From Pedobacter psychroterrae (GTDB taxonomy: Bacteria > Bacteroidota > Bacteroidia > Sphingobacteriales > Sphingobacteriaceae): DNA of 46,273 nucleotides. The notes under the pieces were generated by a model. That model searched no databases. It saw nothing but the letters and a program-made list of their open reading frames with translations, and had not been told where the DNA came from. The stretch lies in assembly GCF_004331695.1 (NCBI RefSeq), contig NZ_SJSL01000011.1, positions 1-46,273 of the forward strand, written 5' to 3'. Positions 1-7,475 of the stretch are shown here, piece by piece. Every line of letters starts with the position of its first letter. Within the stretch, counting starts at the first letter, position 1. Both the position numbers and the translations under genes were made by a program.

Positions 1-1
1 T

Positions 2-214
2 GGCATCTTAAAAACAGAATTTGGCCTGTATCAGACATTCCAATCTTATTCCAAGGCGGTGGGACCGGTCTGCAAGGCAATAGAAAAATATAACAACGTA
101 AGACCCCACATGAGCTGTGAAATGATGACACCCGACAAAAGACACAACCAGGAATTTAGCCAATACCAAAAAAACAGTGTAAGGGCATATCTGTATGATG
201 AAAATTTGATGTAA
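2..214 (+). CDS. IS3-family transposase orfB, C-terminal fragment
   Basis: An open frame runs from base 2 to a TAA at 212-214, giving 70 residues of the C-terminal end of an IS3-type DDE integrase. Readable features are KTEFG (the region after the catalytic Glu in the last part of the rve core), KAIEKYNNVRPH and the following MTPDKRH. These match the usual IS3 OrfB ending (Y-N-xx-R-P-H-xxx-xxx-TP). The start and the catalytic Asp residues lie before the window. The element runs in the same direction as the orfA fragment at the far right. The family call is confident; the subgroup is an inference. Confidence 0.85.
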   Translation, partial: GILKTEFGLYQTFQSYSKAVGPVCKAIEKYNNVRPHMSCEMMTPDKRHNQEFSQYQKNSVRAYLYDENLM

Positions 215-275
215 GGATATATCAGTATATCTTTTTATAATTGTAAGGATTTAACCGTTTAACTATCCGATTTTT

Positions 276-299
276 GTAAGGACAATTCAGTATAAGACA
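276..299. repeat. IS right terminal inverted repeat
   Basis: The repeat reads GTAAGGACAATTC then AGTATAAGACA. Its reverse complement aligns imperfectly with 45977-46001 (TGTCT..., AATTG, CCTTAC shared), and similarity continues inward (TCGGA and a GTTTAAC-like tract). This marks the outer end of the left IS. No target duplication can be tested because the other end of this copy is missing. Confidence 0.6.
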
Positions 300-589
300 T
301 TCTGTTTGTCTTCAATCTGTGTACTTATCACCTTCGGACGGGCAACTAACCATCATCGGGCCAGCTGCGGCTCACAATCGGGTTTTTCCGAGCGTGGTCC
401 GAACCTGAGCCGAACCTGAGCCGAAGCTGGCCCGAAGCTGAAAGGGTAGCAGACCGTTAACAAATGAGACGATTCCTCAATTTGTTCCTAATATGGCTAT
501 ACCCAAATCATTCGCAAACATTCTGCAAATCATTTCTCAAAGGCTAATTTTTGTTTAAAATATTACGGGCGAATTAAGTAAATTGCCTT
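300..589. other. Intergenic region between IS end and first gene
   Basis: No convincing gene is present. From 333 to 441 the base composition turns sharply GC-rich and repetitive (described separately). From 442 to 589 it returns to AT-rich sequence leading into the CHU_C gene. A TAATTTTTG string near 545-553 resembles the Bacteroidota -7 box TAnnTTTG with one extra base, but no matching -33 element was found. Confidence 0.6.
333..441. repeat. GC-rich intergenic repeat with four 11-bp tandem units
   Basis: Four adjacent 11-bp units sit at 398-408 (TCCGAACCTGA), 409-419 (GCCGAACCTGA), 420-430 (GCCGAAGCTGG) and 431-441 (CCCGAAGCTGA). They are preceded by a GC-rich tract from 333 that contains GGGCCAGCTGCGGCTCAC (357-374), which shares the CAGCT core and can partly pair with the GAAGCTGGCC units. 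The tract stands out from the AT-rich flanks. It resembles an extragenic REP-like dispersed element, but no second copy is in this window. Confidence 0.55.
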
Positions 590-2947
590 ATGAAATTATC
601 CTCTCTGGTTACACTTTTGTTGCTGATGATGTCTTTGCAGGGCTTTTCTCAGCTTCAATTGCAGCTGGACCCTACGCCTTTTATGCAGGGGGTGGAGATG
701 GGCAAGGTGATAGTGTGTAAAGACGACCAATCGGTATGGGCGCTGTCCGCTGCAGGCAAGGTGTATGTAAAGCGTGCTGCGGATTCCGATTTTTCTCTGT
801 ATGCACCTATGAGTGCGCGCACAGTGATTGACCTGGATGGATATAGCTACAATGAAATGTATTTTCTGACGGCCCCGGCCACCATTTACTATTTTAAGAA
901 TCAGGTGGGTACCACTATGAGCCTTTCTAGCGTAACAAAAATAAACAATATCGCGATAGTTTATGGCTCGCAGAACAGTACATTGACGGGTTACTATGAC
1001 AACCGCGACTGGCTTGCTGCGGCTACAAGTACGGGCATCCATCCGATCTTTAGAAATGATATAACTGGTTCTGCGCCGGCTCCGCTTGGCGGAATGCCGG
1101 TATTAGCAGGTAATCCTGAATGGCGTATTACCAATTCAGGCTTTAAATCTATTGACTTTCAATTTAAACATCAGAGCACTGATCCCTGTGCGGGTGCAAC
1201 TACACATCAGTATTACAATATGATAGGTAGTAATTATAAGACAACGCGACTACCTGAAGCGCCTTCGCCCAATGATGTGGTAACCTGCACTTACTTTGAA
1301 GCTCCGTTTAATCACGCTAAGAATGGTGGCAGTACCCTGATAAACTTTTGGGGTACTATGGATGGCTTGTATGCCATGTCCCCGGATGGCTGCGCTGGTG
1401 ACGAGTCAAAGTTGCTGGGTGGTAAGGCAATCTATGACATTGAGGAAATTTACGGGATGCGCGATGTGATGAACGACAAGTTTGTATTGGTGGCTACCAG
1501 TGAGGGTTTGTTCTATACACCTTCCCGGCTTTTAGGAAACCAGAAGTTTGATTTTCAGTTCACAAACTTAGTGTCTGCCAATGCTGCTCTGGGCAAGGTG
1601 CTGAGTATTGCTACGGAAATTAAGGAGGAAAATAACCTCTGCCAGAAGGTGATCTGGCTGGCTACCGCTAACGGAATAAGAAAGCTAACGGCAAATATGA
1701 CTTCTGAACTCCTTGCAAGACCAGGTATGCTAACCTATTACGAGCCCTCGCTTAACCCGCAAATAACAATCTATAGAATGTGTAAAGACAGGGAAATTAG
1801 GATAACGGCCAACGTACCGAGTGATTACCTCGGCAAATATCAGATCTCCTGGCTTAAAAATAATGTGGAGGTGATGGATTTAAGAGATAAGGCAGACGTA
1901 TTTATTAAGGAGTACGGAGATTACGAATTCAGATTGACCGAGATCTGCAGCGGTGCATTTACGAAGCTTGGAAATATCTTTCTTCTCAGGGCAGAGGATC
2001 CGGAAATAACATTTAAAAACAACGGGGACATAAATATTTGCGCAGGTGGGAGCACTACTTTCACAACTAAGAAGCCCGCAGATAATTCATACAATTATCA
2101 ATGGGTGCGCAATGGGGTAGACATTGACAATGCGACAAACAATACTTATACGGCTAGTTTGCCTGGGATGTATAAGGTGAAGGTAGGCAATTGCATGGAG
2201 ACTTTTTTTGAATCGGAGGAGGTAAGGGTGAACGTTGCTGATATGGATATACCTGTGATCACGCGAAGCAACAATAAGTCGCTCTGCTTTGGTGAAACCG
2301 TAAACCTGAGCATACCGGTGGTAAACGGGGCTACCTATAAATGGAATTCGGGCGAGACTACTGCTGCCATTGATGTGAAGAAGACGGGTAACTATAGGGT
2401 AGAGGTGAAAATGGGCACCTGCGGGGTGGTCAGTGAATATGTAAATGTAACGGTAGCAGATGAAATAGTGCTGGACAAGGTGCCTGATGTAAAGATCTGC
2501 GTGCTGAGGCAGGACCAGGTGAAATTGACGGCAGCGGATGGCTATGCTTTTTATACCTGGAATGGCCTGAGGGGTACTGATACTGTATTTACCGTAAGCC
2601 AGCCTGGGCAGTATACACTTGAAATTGAGGACCTGAATGGTTGCAAGGCAAATACAGTTTATGTAGTCTTGTCTTACTGCGCTGTGCTGGCCCCTCCCAA
2701 TGCGTTTAGCCCCAACGGTGATGGTACCAACGATCTGTGGGTGGTAGAAGGCCTCGAGGCTGATCCGGATGCCACAATTATAGTATACAATCGCTTTGGT
2801 GTGCAGGTTTTCAGCACCAAGGGGAGCAAGCCTGTATGGGATGGTAGGTCGCACAATGTAGAGGTGCCGGCAGGCGTTTATTACTATGTAGTTACTTCAA
2901 AGAATGTATCAAAGCCGTTAAAGGGAGCAATAAGTGTAATCAGATAA
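590..2947 (+). CDS. Secreted multi-domain protein with CHU_C (gliding-type) C-terminal domain
   Basis: This is a 785-residue exported protein. Residues 1-20 form a signal peptide (MKLSSLVTLLLLMMSLQGFS). Residues about 25-390 look like a beta-propeller-type region; WLATANGIRKL and VLVATSEGLF resemble two-component-regulator propeller strands. Three Ig-like modules follow at about 465-555, 560-640 and 640-700, each with paired Cys and a 'PGxYxVxV' strand. Residues about 702-785 form a CHU_C domain (NAFSPNGDGTNDLW, IVYNRFGVQVF, WDG, PAGVYYYVV). In Bacteroidota, CHU_C domains are type IX secretion signals linked to surface proteins. The role is probably a surface or adhesion protein; the ligand is unknown. 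It is followed 39 bp later by the DUF2911 gene, possibly co-transcribed. Confidence 0.9.
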   Translation: MKLSSLVTLLLLMMSLQGFSQLQLQLDPTPFMQGVEMGKVIVCKDDQSVWALSAAGKVYVKRAADSDFSLYAPMSARTVIDLDGYSYNEMYFLTAPATIYYFKNQVGTTMSLSSVTKINNIAIVYGSQNSTLTGYYDNRDWLAAATSTGIHPIFRNDITGSAPAPLGGMPVLAGNPEWRITNSGFKSIDFQFKHQSTDPCAGATTHQYYNMIGSNYKTTRLPEAPSPNDVVTCTYFEAPFNHAKNGGSTLINFWGTMDGLYAMSPDGCAGDESKLLGGKAIYDIEEIYGMRDVMNDKFVLVATSEGLFYTPSRLLGNQKFDFQFTNLVSANAALGKVLSIATEIKEENNLCQKVIWLATANGIRKLTANMTSELLARPGMLTYYEPSLNPQITIYRMCKDREIRITANVPSDYLGKYQISWLKNNVEVMDLRDKADVFIKEYGDYEFRLTEICSGAFTKLGNIFLLRAEDPEITFKNNGDINICAGGSTTFTTKKPADNSYNYQWVRNGVDIDNATNNTYTASLPGMYKVKVGNCMETFFESEEVRVNVADMDIPVITRSNNKSLCFGETVNLSIPVVNGATYKWNSGETTAAIDVKKTGNYRVEVKMGTCGVVSEYVNVTVADEIVLDKVPDVKICVLRQDQVKLTAADGYAFYTWNGLRGTDTVFTVSQPGQYTLEIEDLNGCKANTVYVVLSYCAVLAPPNAFSPNGDGTNDLWVVEGLEADPDATIIVYNRFGVQVFSTKGSKPVWDGRSHNVEVPAGVYYYVVTSKNVSKPLKGAISVIR

Positions 2948-2986
2948 AGTATTTTACCTATATTAGTTAGCAAAATTATAAATGTT

Positions 2987-3514
2987 ATGAAAAAACTATT
3001 TGTATTGACCCTTATTGCAGGGCTATTTACGGCAGGGGCAGTGTCTGCTCAGGAGAAAAAAGAAGATAAAAGCAAGCGGCCAAGTCCGCCTGCAGTGGCT
3101 ACAGGAACTATAAAATCTGGTGCTGAGATCACTATTGATTATAGCCAGCCATCGGTGAAAGGCAGGACCATTGGTGCTGAAATTGCTCCCTATGGGAAAG
3201 TTTGGCGCACAGGAGCCAACGAAGCAACCACATTTAAGGTAAGCAAAGATGTGAAGGTAGAAGGCAAAGCCCTTGCTGCAGGTCTGTATTCGCTGCACTC
3301 GGTTCCGGGTGAGAAAGAGTGGACAATCATCTTTAACAAAACTGCAAACCAATGGGGTTCTTATGAGTACAAAGAAGCTGATGATGTGCTGAGAGTAGCG
3401 GTAAAACCTGCTAAAGCAGCTGCAGCTACAGAGAAGATGACCTTTTCGATCGATAAATCTGGTAAGGTAAGCTTACTCTGGGGTAATGTTATTGTTCCAT
3501 TTAACGTAAAATAA
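2987..3514 (+). CDS. DUF2911 family exported protein
   Basis: This 175-residue protein has a signal peptide (about 1-21, ending VSAQ) and one DUF2911 domain. The family pattern is clear: a 'DYSQPSVKGRTI' strand, 'YGKVWRTGANEATTF', 'LAAGLYSLHSVPGEKEWTIIFNK' split over two strands, and a closing 'WGNVIVPF'. DUF2911 proteins are common periplasmic or secreted proteins of Bacteroidota with no established function. The ATG lies 39 bp after the previous stop. A strong terminator follows 16 bp after the stop, so the transcript ends here. Family confident, function unknown. Confidence 0.88.
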   Translation: MKKLFVLTLIAGLFTAGAVSAQEKKEDKSKRPSPPAVATGTIKSGAEITIDYSQPSVKGRTIGAEIAPYGKVWRTGANEATTFKVSKDVKVEGKALAAGLYSLHSVPGEKEWTIIFNKTANQWGSYEYKEADDVLRVAVKPAKAAAATEKMTFSIDKSGKVSLLWGNVIVPFNVK

Positions 3515-3530
3515 ACCTGATTATTTTGAT

Positions 3531-3570
3531 AAAGAGGGCGCCAATAGCTAATTGGCGCCCTCTTTTATTT
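3531..3570 (+). terminator. Rho-independent terminator after the DUF2911 gene
   Basis: A perfect 15-bp inverted repeat (AAAGAGGGCGCCAAT at 3531-3545 and its complement at 3551-3565) encloses a 5-base loop and ends in a T run. It separates the CHU_C/DUF2911 unit from the heme operon. Confidence 0.9.
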
Positions 3571-3630
3571 AAATACATTCTAAATAGCTCTTAATTACAG
3601 CATAATGACAGTGGAGCAAAGGCGTCTTAT

Positions 3631-3638
3631 TACTTTTG
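3631..3638 (+). promoter_or_regulatory. Putative -7 element of the heme operon promoter
   Basis: TACTTTTG matches the Bacteroidota sigma-A -7 consensus TAnnTTTG exactly. It sits 30 bp before the TTG start of hemA, downstream of the preceding terminator. No clear TTTG -33 box was found about 20 bp upstream, so the call is tentative. Confidence 0.45.
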
Positions 3639-3667
3639 TTTCGCTAAAAATAACAGGATAACAGATT

Positions 3668-4897
3668 TTGGAATATTTAAAGATCATTGCTTTTACGCAT
3701 AAACAGATTGACCTTAAGTCTTTGGGTAAATTGGTAATATGTGAGCAGACGCTGGATGACAGGTTGAGAAACCTTCAGGCAGAGTTGGGCGTTAAAGAAA
3801 TATTCTACGTTGGTACCTGCAACCGGGTCGAATTTGTATTCACTTCTGCAAGTGAAGTAGATAAAGCTTTTATACATCGTTTTCTAACCGTGCTGGATAT
3901 GGGACTGCCAGTCGAATATATGGATCAGTTTGTAGAAAACGTTTCTGTATATGAAAAGGGGGAGGCTTTTAACCATCTGCTCCGCACTTCATGCTCTTTA
4001 GAGAGTTTGGTAGTAGGGGAAAAGGAAATACTGGCCCAGATCCGTAAGGCATATGAGGCTTGCCGAGTGGCCGGATTTACGGGCGACTATATGCGGATGA
4101 TCATGAACCGGGTAGTGAAAACGGCTAAAGAGGTATATACGCATACCAATATCTCTAAAAATCCTGTGTCTATCGTTTCCCTGGCCTACCGTAAGCTACG
4201 CGATTTAAAGTTGTGCGCCAATGATGCCAAATTGCTCATCATAGGTGCAGGTGAAACCAACAAGAATCTGGCCCAGTACCTGAAAAAACATAAATACACT
4301 AATTTCTCTATATTCAACCGTACACTGGAAAATGCTGAATCACTGGCCAAAGAGCTGAACGGGAAAGCATATCCGCTTACGGAACTTCAAAACTATACCA
4401 ATGGCTTTGATGTGATCATCACCTGCACAGGTGCTACTGAGCCGATCATTACTGAAGAAATCTATAAAAGCCTTCTAAACGGCGATACGGGCAAGAAGGT
4501 CATTGTTGACCTCGCCATTCCAAATGATACTGCACCTGAGGTGCTGGAGAATCACCCCATCCATTACATAGAGGTGGAGTCGCTGAAAGAGGTAGCCCGC
4601 AAAAATATTCAGGAACGATATGATGAGCTGATCAATGCGGAGCACATCATTGAAGAAAATATCAATGATTTTGAACTGGTAATGCGCCACCGTAAGATAG
4701 AAATTGCGATGAGCAGCGTGCCTCAGAAAATTAAAGAAATCAAGCATAAAGCCATCAATGGTGTCTTTGCCGATGAAATAAATAACCTTGATGAAAACTC
4801 AAGATTGGTGCTGGAACGTGTAATGAACTACATGGAAAAAAAATACATCAGCGTACCAATGGTTATGGCAAAGGAGATATTGGTAAAGAATAGCTAA
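3668..4897 (+). CDS. hemA: Glutamyl-tRNA reductase (HemA)
   Basis: This 409-residue enzyme reduces glutamyl-tRNA(Glu) to glutamate-1-semialdehyde with NADPH, the first step of the C5 route to heme. The catalytic nucleophile is Cys51 in GTCNRVEF. The conserved helix 'CSLESLVVGEKEIL' follows at about 110. An NAD(P)-binding domain starts at about residue 189 (LLIIGAGETNKNLAQYL), and a C-terminal dimerisation helix ends the protein. The start is a TTG at 3668, chosen because MEYLKIIAFTHK is the conserved N-terminus and an AGGATAA sequence lies about 10 bp upstream. It is the first gene of the heme operon, 23 bp before hemCD. Confidence 0.95.
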   Translation: MEYLKIIAFTHKQIDLKSLGKLVICEQTLDDRLRNLQAELGVKEIFYVGTCNRVEFVFTSASEVDKAFIHRFLTVLDMGLPVEYMDQFVENVSVYEKGEAFNHLLRTSCSLESLVVGEKEILAQIRKAYEACRVAGFTGDYMRMIMNRVVKTAKEVYTHTNISKNPVSIVSLAYRKLRDLKLCANDAKLLIIGAGETNKNLAQYLKKHKYTNFSIFNRTLENAESLAKELNGKAYPLTELQNYTNGFDVIITCTGATEPIITEEIYKSLLNGDTGKKVIVDLAIPNDTAPEVLENHPIHYIEVESLKEVARKNIQERYDELINAEHIIEENINDFELVMRHRKIEIAMSSVPQKIKEIKHKAINGVFADEINNLDENSRLVLERVMNYMEKKYISVPMVMAKEILVKNS

Positions 4898-4920
4898 ATT
4901 CGCGACAAAATTAGCATCAC

Positions 4921-6501
4921 GTGAAAAGACTTACTATCGGTACTAGGGGCAGTGACCTCGCTTTATGGCAAGCCAATTATATCAAAGATCTACTGGCAGG
5001 GATCGGCGTGGAAGCCGAATTAAAGATTATTAAAACACAGGGAGACAAGATACTGAACTTACGGTTGGACAAACTGGAAGGGAAAGGTTTTTTTACCAAA
5101 GAGCTGGAAGAGGAACTGCTTGATGGTACTATTGATATCGCAGTTCATTCGCATAAAGATTTGCCTACCAATCATCCGGCAGGCCTCATCATTGCTGCGG
5201 TACCGGAGCGCGAAGATCCTTCTGAATTATTACTAATTTTAAAAGATTGTGTGGATGTTACCCAAAAGCTTTCGTTGAAAACGGGCGCTATGGTGGGAAC
5301 ATCGTCTAACAGGCGTAAGGCTCAGTTGCTGGCACTACGTCCTGATTTAAATATTGAAGACCTAAGGGGCAATGTGCCTACCAGGATCGGAAAACTGCGC
5401 GATGAAGATTATGATGCGATCTTGCTGGCCAAGGCTGGAGTAAACCGTTTACAGATAGATCTTTCTGAATTTCATGTGGAGGTGGTAGATACTACTGAAC
5501 TGGTGCCTGCTCCTGCACAGGGTGCACTGGCGATACAGATCAGGGAAAATGATACGGAATTATTTGATTTACTCCAGAAGATCCATCACCGGGAAACTGC
5601 AGAAGAAATAGCGGTAGAGCGTAAGGTGCTCAACCTGTTTGAGGGTGGATGCCACATGCCGCTTGGCTGCTATTGTAAAAAAGAAAACGGGCAGTTTGAA
5701 GTATGGACTTCTAAAGCGGAGACCGATGAGCATTTTCCGGACAGGTTGTTTTACAGGGTAGATAACCTGGAAGGCCTGGCAGAAAAGATAGTCAGTAAGT
5801 TTGCTGCCGACAGAAAAAAGCCCGCTAAGGTTTTTATTTCAAGAGAGATCGGCGAGCATAGTTATTTTAGAAAGGCACTGGAAAAACACAAAATAGAAAT
5901 AGAAGGCAGGTCATTGATCCGTACTTTCCCTATTGTAAATAAACTGGACCCTTTCTATCTGAAAAACATAGACTGGATCTTTTTCAGCAGCAGAAATGCG
6001 GTAGATTACTTCTTCAAACTGGAGCCGGTCCTTTCTAAAAAGATCAGGTTTGGCGTAGTGGGAAGAGGATCGGAAGATGCATTGCGCAAGCATGGTCACC
6101 TGGCCGGCTTTGTTGGCGAAAGCGGGGACATTGAGGAGATAGCTGGGGAGTTTGCTAAACTGGTTGCAGGGCAGCGGGTGATGTTCCCCCGTGCACAGGA
6201 CTCACTGCTGAGCATTCAGAAGTCGCTTGGAGAGGATACTAAAGTTATTGATTTACCTATATATGAAACTGTGGTGGAGGATGATATAGACCAGACGCAT
6301 GCTGATGTGCTGATCTTTACCAGCCCCTCTAATGTGGATGCATATTTTGCAGACAATTTGCTGGATCCCGGACAGCAGGTGATAGCCATCGGTAATTCTA
6401 CAGGTAAAAAGTTTGAGGAAATGGGTGTTAAATACAGCCTGCCTTATTCTCCTGATGAGATTGGATTGTCCGAAGCTGTATTCGGAATTGATATAAAATA
6501 A
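4921..6501 (+). CDS. hemC: Fused porphobilinogen deaminase / uroporphyrinogen-III synthase (HemC-HemD)
   Basis: A 526-residue bifunctional protein starting at GTG. Residues 1 to about 300 are hydroxymethylbilane synthase: IGTRGSDLALWQA, the GTSSNRRKAQL and LRGNVPTR substrate loops, PAPAQGALAIQ, and the dipyrromethane-cofactor Cys244 in FEGGCHMPLGC. Residues about 301-526 are uroporphyrinogen-III synthase, which closes and rearranges the tetrapyrrole: KVFISREIG, FFSSRNAVDYFF, VVGRGSEDAL, LIFTSPSNVDAYF, AIGNSTGKKFEEMG. No stop or frameshift lies between the two parts, so they form one polypeptide, with hydroxymethylbilane presumably passed between domains. hemB follows 4 bp downstream. Confidence 0.92.
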   Translation: MKRLTIGTRGSDLALWQANYIKDLLAGIGVEAELKIIKTQGDKILNLRLDKLEGKGFFTKELEEELLDGTIDIAVHSHKDLPTNHPAGLIIAAVPEREDPSELLLILKDCVDVTQKLSLKTGAMVGTSSNRRKAQLLALRPDLNIEDLRGNVPTRIGKLRDEDYDAILLAKAGVNRLQIDLSEFHVEVVDTTELVPAPAQGALAIQIRENDTELFDLLQKIHHRETAEEIAVERKVLNLFEGGCHMPLGCYCKKENGQFEVWTSKAETDEHFPDRLFYRVDNLEGLAEKIVSKFAADRKKPAKVFISREIGEHSYFRKALEKHKIEIEGRSLIRTFPIVNKLDPFYLKNIDWIFFSSRNAVDYFFKLEPVLSKKIRFGVVGRGSEDALRKHGHLAGFVGESGDIEEIAGEFAKLVAGQRVMFPRAQDSLLSIQKSLGEDTKVIDLPIYETVVEDDIDQTHADVLIFTSPSNVDAYFADNLLDPGQQVIAIGNSTGKKFEEMGVKYSLPYSPDEIGLSEAVFGIDIK

Positions 6502-6505
6502 AATT

Positions 6506-7474
6506 ATGTTGCACCGCCCACGTAGATTGAGAAAGAATCCTGTAGTAAGGGAGATGGTAGCTGAAACACGGTTATCAAAAGACATGTTCATTTATCCGTA
6601 CTTTGTAGTGCCTGGTAAAAATGTAGTTCATGCGCTGGATGCCATGCCGGGCATCAGCCATTTTTCTGAGGATACCCTGATCAAAGATGTGGAAGAGGGC
6701 TTGAAACTTGGGGTAAACAAGATCATGCTTTTTGGGGTGGGTGATGAGAAAAGTGCAGATGCTAAGTCTGCCTATCATGATCATTCCCTGGTGCCTTCGG
6801 CAGTTCGCACGCTGAAAAAAGCTTTTGGTGATGACCTTTATGTAGTGACAGATGTGTGTGTGTGTTCTTACACTACCCACGGGCACTGTGGTATTCTCGA
6901 AAATGATTATGTGCAGAATGATGCTACAGTAGAAGTAATTGCCAAAATGGGGCTGACCCATGCACAGGCCGGAGCGGATATGCTGGCTCCTTCGGATATG
7001 ATGGACGGAAGGGTAGGCGCGATGAGGAGTGTGCTGGATGGTGCCGGGTTTGTAAATACGGCAATCATGTCGCATGCTACGAAATTTGCATCGGCTTATT
7101 ATGGCCCCTTCAGGGAAGCTGCAGATTGCGCGCCTAGTAAGGGTGATAGAAAAGCTTACCAGATGGATTTCAGGAACGGCAATGAGGCAGTAAGAGAAGC
7201 GTTGCTGGATGAGAGCGAGGGTGCCGATGTGCTGATGGTGAAACCTGCACTGGCCTATCTGGATGTGATCCATAAGCTTAAACAACATACAGATTTGCCG
7301 ATTGCATGTTACAATGTATCTGGAGAGTACTCCATGGTAAAAGCAGCAGCAGCAAAAGGCTGGATAGATGAACAAAAAGTAGTGATGGAGACCATGCATG
7401 CATTTGCACGTGCCGGGGCAAGCATTATAACAACTTACCATATAAGGGATATTGTAGAAAAGAATTGGATGTAA
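6506..7474 (+). CDS. hemB: Delta-aminolevulinic acid dehydratase / porphobilinogen synthase (HemB)
   Basis: This 322-residue cytosolic enzyme condenses two 5-aminolevulinate molecules to porphobilinogen. The two active-site lysines are Lys193 (SHATKFASAYYGPF) and Lys246 (MVKPALAYLD). The metal site has Cys118, Cys120 and Cys128 (DVCVCSYTTHGHCG), marking it as the zinc-cysteine type rather than the Asp-rich magnesium-only type. The gene starts 4 bp after hemCD and hemL starts 1 bp after its stop, so translation is probably coupled. Length is normal. Confidence 0.96.
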   Translation: MLHRPRRLRKNPVVREMVAETRLSKDMFIYPYFVVPGKNVVHALDAMPGISHFSEDTLIKDVEEGLKLGVNKIMLFGVGDEKSADAKSAYHDHSLVPSAVRTLKKAFGDDLYVVTDVCVCSYTTHGHCGILENDYVQNDATVEVIAKMGLTHAQAGADMLAPSDMMDGRVGAMRSVLDGAGFVNTAIMSHATKFASAYYGPFREAADCAPSKGDRKAYQMDFRNGNEAVREALLDESEGADVLMVKPALAYLDVIHKLKQHTDLPIACYNVSGEYSMVKAAAAKGWIDEQKVVMETMHAFARAGASIITTYHIRDIVEKNWM

Positions 7475-7475
7475 T

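Larger units (their letters stand above)
1..299 (+). mobile_element. IS3-family insertion sequence, right-hand end (partial)
   Basis: This is the right-hand end of an IS3-type element. It holds the tail of the transposase gene (to 214), about 60 bp of AT-rich noncoding sequence, and a terminal inverted repeat ending ...TATAAGACA at 299. The repeat at 276-299, read in reverse complement (TGTCTTATACTGAATTGTCC), resembles the start of the element at the other end of the window (TGTCTATTCCTAAAATTGCC at 45977). The TG...CA ends fit the IS3/IS150 group. The left part of the element lies outside the window. The exact outer boundary is inferred from this repeat match. Confidence 0.75.

Noticed and set aside
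398..441. Four short repeats as a CRISPR array
   Set aside because: Units are 11 bp, directly adjacent with no spacers, and no cas genes are near.
2087..2854. 255-codon minus-strand open frame inside the CHU_C gene
   Set aside because: It is opposite the Ig-like and CHU_C domains, whose motifs are clear on the plus strand.
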